Shown one piece after another: positions 6,898 through 10,142 of a DNA stretch of 10,142 nucleotides. A model generated the notes under the pieces. The model was not told the origin of the DNA. It made no database searches and saw only the letters and a list, made by a program, of their open reading frames with translations. Source of the stretch: Betaproteobacteria bacterium. Its GTDB lineage: Bacteria > Pseudomonadota > Gammaproteobacteria > Burkholderiales > SG8-39. Position numbers and translations under genes: made by a program. How positions within the stretch are numbered: the first letter of the stretch is position 1; each line of letters begins with the position of its first letter. Location of the stretch: NCBI GenBank assembly GCA_005884335.1, contig VBCJ01000016.1:1-10142 (forward strand). The letters are read 5' to 3'.

Positions 6898-7247
6898 GGG
6901 CGCGCGGGCGTTGCCTTGCCCGATGCGATGGCCTTTTCGAGGCGCCGCGCGAACACGGTCATTTCCTTGGCCGCCTGCCGGTCACCCTTGCCCTCCGCGA
7001 CCTCGACGCCTTTGCGGTAGGCAGCGAGCGCCTCATCGGCCCGTCCATATTCGGCAAGCGCGTTTCCGAGGAGTTTCCACGCCGCGGAATACCCCGGATC
7101 TTTCTCGAGTGCCGCACTAAGGTGAGCGATGGCGGGTTCGAATTCGGCGCACTTCAGATATTCGCTTCCAAGGGAAAAACGCAAGAGCGCGCCGTCCCTG
7201 GGCGTACCCACGAGCTTCAGGAGATTGACGATCTGCTGCGAAGTCAT
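6894..7247 (-). CDS. Small tetratricopeptide repeat protein
   Basis: This 117-residue protein contains two TPR units: about residues 20-51 (LGSEYLKCAEFEPAIAHLSAAL, in two parts) and 54-87 (AWKLLGNALAEYGRADEAL), followed by a capping helix (about 90-109). There is no signal peptide or membrane helix, so it is cytoplasmic. TPRs bind partner proteins; the partner is not evident from the sequence. Its TGA overlaps the ATG of the KimA-like transporter, so the two are co-translated, and it may act on the transporter's cytosolic domain (inference). ATG 7247 has no clear Shine-Dalgarno sequence, but the first helix starts shortly after it. A perfect TATAAT lies about 42 bases upstream. Confidence 0.82.
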   Translation of the reverse strand: MTSQQIVNLLKLVGTPRDGALLRFSLGSEYLKCAEFEPAIAHLSAALEKDPGYSAAWKLLGNALAEYGRADEALAAYRKGVEVAEGKGDRQAAKEMTVFARRLEKAIASGKATPARP

Positions 7248-7287
7248 CGGGATACCGGGATGCTGGCGCCGCCCAGCCGAGCGCGGA

Positions 7288-7296
7288 TATTATAAC
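7288..7296. promoter_or_regulatory. AT island with overlapping -10 boxes for divergent TPR/transporter and ridA transcription
   Basis: In an otherwise GC-rich intergenic region, ATTATA at 7289-7294 reads as a perfect TATAAT on the minus strand, placing a start near 7282 and a 35-base leader for the TPR gene. On the plus strand, TATTAT (7288-7293) or TATAAC (7291-7296) could serve ridA. The -35 boxes are poor on both sides (best minus-strand candidate AAGTCA, rc of 7311-7316, 16-base spacing), so the call rests on the -10 elements. Confidence 0.4.
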
Positions 7297-7326
7297 CGCT
7301 TGCCTCCCGCTGACTTCATGCTCAAC

Positions 7327-7710
7327 ATGACACGATCGACAATTTCCACCTTGGATGCCCCGGCTGCGATCGGCACCTACTCCCAGGCTGTGCGCGCCGG
7401 CGAGACGCTCTATCTTTCCGGGCAGATCGGGCTGGACCCGGCAACCGGGCAACTCGTTGACGGGATCGAGAACCAGATCCATCGTGTTTTCGGCAACCTG
7501 AAGGCCGTCGCGAAAGCCGGTGGCGGATCGCTCGACGATGCGGTCAAGCTCACCATCTATCTGACCGACTTGTCGCATTTCGCCCGCGTCAACGAGATCA
7601 TGCCCCGATATTTCAACAAGCCGTATCCGGCACGCGCCGTGGTCGGCGTCGCGGCGCTTCCGCGCGGCGCGATGGTCGAGGCGGACGCGATCCTCGCACT
7701 TCAGGGTTGA
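7327..7710 (+). CDS. ridA: RidA family 2-iminobutanoate/2-iminopropanoate deaminase
   Basis: This 127-residue protein of the YjgF/YER057c/UK114 family hydrolyses reactive enamines and imines released by PLP enzymes such as threonine dehydratase, protecting other PLP enzymes. The length equals that of E. coli RidA (128). Key parts, counted from ATG 7327, are APAAIGTYSQAVR (11-23, with Y18), LSGQIGLDP (30-38), VNEIMPRYF (88-96), the active-site R103 in PARAVVGVAALP, and E118 in VEADAIL. Both R and E are needed for deaminase activity, so it is probably an active RidA rather than an Rid4-7 member. The start at 7327 aligns with E. coli RidA; ATG 7318 would add 3 residues. No Shine-Dalgarno sequence is seen at either. 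The TGA overlaps an upstream TTG of the recG frame. Confidence 0.93.
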   Translation: MTRSTISTLDAPAAIGTYSQAVRAGETLYLSGQIGLDPATGQLVDGIENQIHRVFGNLKAVAKAGGGSLDDAVKLTIYLTDLSHFARVNEIMPRYFNKPYPARAVVGVAALPRGAMVEADAILALQG

Positions 7711-7851
7711 GGACCGGAGATCGAGGGTCGGGCGTGCGGAAGGTTTCGACCCGGGTGTCGAGGGGGAAGGTTTCTTCGAAATCGCGAGCCGACGAAAAAT
7801 CCTCCAAGGGCCCGAACGCTCAAACCTCAATCCTCAAGCCTCGATCTTCGG
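7704..7851. repeat. Two inverted arrays of a 7-base repeat (consensus near GGNTTGA)
   Basis: Left array, 7704-7731: GGGTTGA, GGACCGG, AGATCGA, GGGTCGG. Right array, 7820-7847: TCAAACC, TCAATCC, TCAAGCC, TCGATCT, which on the other strand reads AGATCGA, GGCTTGA, GGATTGA, GGTTTGA. The arms 7714-7726 and 7839-7851 are complementary over 13 positions, with a single G-T pair, across a 112-base loop. The left array begins inside the end of ridA (its first unit holds the ridA stop TGA) and the right array lies inside the recG reading frame. The structure looks like an intergenic repeat element that has been read through. Confidence 0.7.
7723..7727 (+). promoter_or_regulatory. Ribosome binding site candidate for recG
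   Basis: GAGGG lies 6 bases before GTG 7734 and is the only well-placed Shine-Dalgarno sequence near the recG N-terminus. It lies inside the left heptamer array. The competing TTG 7707 has CAGGG directly against the start codon, which is too close to work well. Confidence 0.45.
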
Positions 7852-9872
7852 GCAGCCGGACGGTCGCCGCGAAGCTCGCCAAACTCGGTATCCGTCGCGA
7901 ATTCGATCTGGTGCTGCACCTGCCGTTGCGTTACGAGGACGAGACACACGTCACGCCGATCGCGAACGCGCCTCCCGGCCTGCCGGTCCAGGTGGAAGGC
8001 ACGGTGCGCTCGACCGAGATCGTATACCGCCCGAGACGCCAGCTGGTCTCGCGCATCGAGGATTCCACGGGCGAACTTGTGCTGCGTTTCTTCAATTTCT
8101 ATGGAAGTCAGGCCAAGGCCCTTGAGCCCGGGGCGAGCGTGCGCGCATTCGGTGAAGTGCGCGCGGGCTTTTTCGGCGGGGAGATGATCCATCCGCGCTT
8201 TCGCGTGCTGCATGGAGCGACTCCGCTGCCGACGGCGTTGACGCCGATTTATCCGACCACGGCCGGCCTTGGCCAGGCAGCGCTGCGGCGTCTGATCGAA
8301 GGCGCGCTCGCGCATGCACAACTCGATGACACGCTGCCTGAAGAAGTGTCGAAGCGGCTCGGCCTGTGCGGTTTTCTCGAGGCCATCGACACCCTGCATC
8401 ATCCCCGCCCCGGAGCGGATGAGGAGGCTCTCAGCGGCCGCACGCTGCCTGCCTGGAGGCGCATGAAATTCGACGAGCTGCTGGCGCAGCAGCTCTCCAT
8501 GCGCAAGCACTACCGTGAGCGCGAGGCGCGCAGGGCTCCCGTGCTTGAGGCGCCGGTCGAAAAGCCGCGTCGTCTCACCTTTGCGCTGATCGGGCGGCTG
8601 CCGTTTCAGCTGACGCGAGCGCAGCAGCGGACCTGGGGAGAGATCGAGCACGATCTCGCGCAGCCTCATCCCATGCATCGATTGCTGCAGGGCGATGTCG
8701 GCAGCGGCAAGACGGTAGTCGCCGCGCTTGCCGTTCTGCGCGCAATCGAAAACGGGCTGCAGGCCGCGGTGATGGCGCCCACGGAGATTCTCGCCGAGCA
8801 GCACTTTCGCAAGTTCAGCGAGTGGCTCGGGCCCCTCGGCCTGGAAATCGCGTGGTTCACCGGGAACCAAGCCAAGAAGGAGCGCGACTCGGCGCGTGCC
8901 GCGATCGCCTCTGGCAGAGCCACTGTCGCCATCGGCACTCACGCGTTGTTCCAGGAGCACGTGGAATTCCGTTCGCTCGGCCTTGCCGTTGTCGATGAAC
9001 AGCACCGCTTCGGCGTCGCTCAGCGGCTGGCGCTGCGCACCAAGGGAGAGGAGCCGCACCAGCTGATGATGAGCGCGACGCCGATTCCGAGAACCCTTTC
9101 GATGAGCTACTACGCCGATCTCGACGTGTCGGTCATCGACGAGCTGCCGCCGGGAAGAAGGCCGGTGGTCACGAAACTCGTCGCCGATTCGCGCCGCCCG
9201 GAGGTGGTGCGCCGCATCCGCGAGGCCTGCGGCGCCGGGGGCCAGGCTTACTGGGTGTGCCCCCTTATCGAGGAGTCCGAACAGCTGCAGCTGCAGACGG
9301 CGCTCGATACGCACGCGACGCTCAGCCGGGAATTTCCGGAACTCAGGGTCGGGTTGATACACGGGCGCTTGAGGCCCGATGAAAAGGCGCAGACGATGGC
9401 CGCTTTCCTGGCGGGCACAATTCAGCTGCTGGTGGGGACGACCGTGATCGAGGTGGGCGTGGATGTCCCCAACGCTTCGCTGATGGTGATCGAGCACGCG
9501 GAGCGCTTCGGACTTGCGCAGTTACATCAGTTGCGCGGACGCGTCGGACGCGGCGCGACGCAATCCGTGTGTGTCCTGCTCTATCAGAATCCCCTGGGGG
9601 AGGCCGCCCGCAAGCGGCTGCGGGTGATTTTCGAGAATGCCGACGGATTCGTCATCGCACGCGAAGATCTCCGGATGCGCGGTCCTGGCGAATATCTCGG
9701 CGCCCGCCAGAGCGGAGCACCGCTCTTGCGCTTTGCAGATCTCACCGAGGACGCTGACTTGATCGAATCGGCGCGCACGGAGGCCGAGGTGCTCCTCGCC
9801 GGCCATCCCGGCCCTGCTGAAAGGCATCTCGAGCGCTGGCTCGGCGGGCGCGCGGATTTTCTCAATGCCTGA
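7734..9872 (+). CDS. recG: ATP-dependent DNA helicase RecG
   Basis: From GTG 7734 the protein has 712 residues (E. coli 693). RecG rescues stalled forks and branch-migrates Holliday junctions and R-loops. After a basic low-complexity N-terminus (1-40), the wedge domain starts at about 42 (AAKLAKLGI, then LHLPLRYEDETH) and includes an OB fold to about 165. The helicase motifs are Walker A GDVGSGKT (320-327), APTEILAEQH, DEQH (421-424), SATPIPRT (447-454), TTVIEVGVDVPNA (569-581) and QLRGRVGRG (599-607). The LRMRGPGEYLGARQSG signature follows. All catalytic motifs are intact. The N-terminus lacks the usual L-x-GVG hairpin before the wedge and is partly encoded by heptamer repeats. TTG 7707 (721 residues, overlapping the ridA stop) is an alternative start. 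It is probably co-transcribed with ridA. Confidence 0.95.
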   Translation: MRKVSTRVSRGKVSSKSRADEKSSKGPNAQTSILKPRSSGSRTVAAKLAKLGIRREFDLVLHLPLRYEDETHVTPIANAPPGLPVQVEGTVRSTEIVYRPRRQLVSRIEDSTGELVLRFFNFYGSQAKALEPGASVRAFGEVRAGFFGGEMIHPRFRVLHGATPLPTALTPIYPTTAGLGQAALRRLIEGALAHAQLDDTLPEEVSKRLGLCGFLEAIDTLHHPRPGADEEALSGRTLPAWRRMKFDELLAQQLSMRKHYREREARRAPVLEAPVEKPRRLTFALIGRLPFQLTRAQQRTWGEIEHDLAQPHPMHRLLQGDVGSGKTVVAALAVLRAIENGLQAAVMAPTEILAEQHFRKFSEWLGPLGLEIAWFTGNQAKKERDSARAAIASGRATVAIGTHALFQEHVEFRSLGLAVVDEQHRFGVAQRLALRTKGEEPHQLMMSATPIPRTLSMSYYADLDVSVIDELPPGRRPVVTKLVADSRRPEVVRRIREACGAGGQAYWVCPLIEESEQLQLQTALDTHATLSREFPELRVGLIHGRLRPDEKAQTMAAFLAGTIQLLVGTTVIEVGVDVPNASLMVIEHAERFGLAQLHQLRGRVGRGATQSVCVLLYQNPLGEAARKRLRVIFENADGFVIAREDLRMRGPGEYLGARQSGAPLLRFADLTEDADLIESARTEAEVLLAGHPGPAERHLERWLGGRADFLNA

Positions 9873-9902
9873 GGCCTGAGGGCTACTGCGTCTGAGGGCT
9901 AC
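9866..9902 (+). repeat. Heptamer-like units and an 11-base direct repeat at the recG/ubiA junction
   Basis: TGCCTGA (9866-9872, holding the recG stop) and GGCCTGA (9873-9879) resemble the GGNTTGA unit found upstream of recG. CTGAGGGCTAC then occurs twice, at 9876-9886 and 9892-9902, with a 16-base period. The second copy runs into the -10 box of ubiA. Confidence 0.65.
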
Positions 9903-9905
9903 AAT
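9900..9905 (+). promoter_or_regulatory. Possible -10 box of ubiA, suggesting a very short or absent leader
   Basis: TACAAT (5/6 match) ends 9 bases before the ubiA ATG. No convincing -35 box lies 16-18 bases upstream. If used, transcription would start at about 9912-9915, almost on the start codon. Confidence 0.35.
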
Positions 9906-9914
9906 GCTCTCGCT

Positions 9915-10142
9915 ATGAATCTCGCCGCTCTTGCCGCCCGGCTGACGTTGTACGAGCGCCTGATGCGGCTCGACAAGCCGATCGGCACGCTACTGCTGCT
10001 GTGGCCCACGCTGTGGGCGCTGTGGCTCGCGAGCAACGGCAGGCCGGAGGCGCGGATCGTGTGGATCTTCGCGTTGGGGACGCTGCTCATGCGCTCGGCC
10101 GGCTGCGTGATGAACGACCTCGCCGACTGGCGCTATGACGCT
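9915..10142 (+). CDS. ubiA: 4-hydroxybenzoate polyprenyltransferase, N-terminal part
   Basis: The first 76 codons are present; the gene runs past the window end. UbiA attaches the polyprenyl tail to 4-hydroxybenzoate in ubiquinone synthesis at the inner membrane. The start YERLMRLDKPIGTLLLLWPTLWALW (two parts, 13-37) is typical, including the first membrane helix. The first Mg2+-diphosphate site NDLADWRYD (67-75, with N67, D68, D71, D75) is complete. ATG 9915 aligns with the family start, but no Shine-Dalgarno sequence precedes it. It follows recG by 42 bases. Confidence 0.93.
   Translation, partial: MNLAALAARLTLYERLMRLDKPIGTLLLLWPTLWALWLASNGRPEARIVWIFALGTLLMRSAGCVMNDLADWRYDA

Noticed and set aside
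7248..7317. c-di-AMP riboswitch (ydaO type) upstream of the KimA-like operon
   Set aside because: The space upstream of the TPR gene is far too short for that riboswitch, and no characteristic paired elements were seen.
7827..9497. 556-codon open frame on the minus strand opposite recG
   Set aside because: It is antisense to an intact RecG with all helicase motifs. Its product is rich in R, H, A and L with no recognisable domain, which is usual for the complement of GC-rich coding DNA.

Overview
The window is GC-rich, densely coded chromosomal DNA from a proteobacterium, most likely a betaproteobacterium. I infer this from the purC-purE-tsaC order, the ridA-recG-ubiA order, the long-form PurC C-terminus and the general codon use; genus and species cannot be read from it. 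No phage, IS element, plasmid gene, CRISPR array or toxin-antitoxin pair is visible. No gene-free stretch exceeds 300 bases.

Left block (1-1626, + strand): the end of purC, then purE, then a full-length Sua5-type tsaC. The first two act in de novo purine synthesis; the third makes the activated intermediate for the t6A modification of tRNA. purK, which often lies between purE and tsaC in related genomes, is not there. A SapC-family gene of unknown function (1636-2376, - strand) converges on tsaC with a 9-base gap. Its promoter lies back to back with that of a tRNA-Ala(CGC) gene (2517-2592).

Signalling block (2643-4884, + strand): a soluble kinase with an N-terminal receiver domain and a NarX/DegS-type HisKA_3 kinase core, a NarL/FixJ-type response regulator overlapping it by ATGA, and a single-domain receiver 26 bases further on. 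Together these look like a self-contained phosphotransfer circuit with no sensor domain of its own.

Transport block (4933-7247, - strand): a small TPR protein whose stop overlaps (ATGA) the start of a 654-residue APC-superfamily transporter. The transporter resembles KimA/YdaO potassium importers, including the C-terminal cytosolic domain. This pair is divergent from ridA across a short intergenic region holding a near-palindromic AT island.

Right block (7327-10142, + strand): ridA (enamine/imine deaminase), recG (branch-migrating helicase) and the first 76 codons of ubiA (ubiquinone synthesis). The most unusual DNA structure is around recG. Arrays of a 7-base unit close to GGNTTGA lie in opposite orientations at 7704-7731 and 7820-7847, and related units recur at 9866-9902. 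The stop codons of ridA and recG both lie inside such units, and the first array pair is read through as a low-complexity N-terminal extension of RecG.

I found no convincing wholly new system. The best leads are the heptamer arrays bracketing recG, the translationally coupled TPR/KimA-like pair, and the REC-kinase/NarL/REC module.
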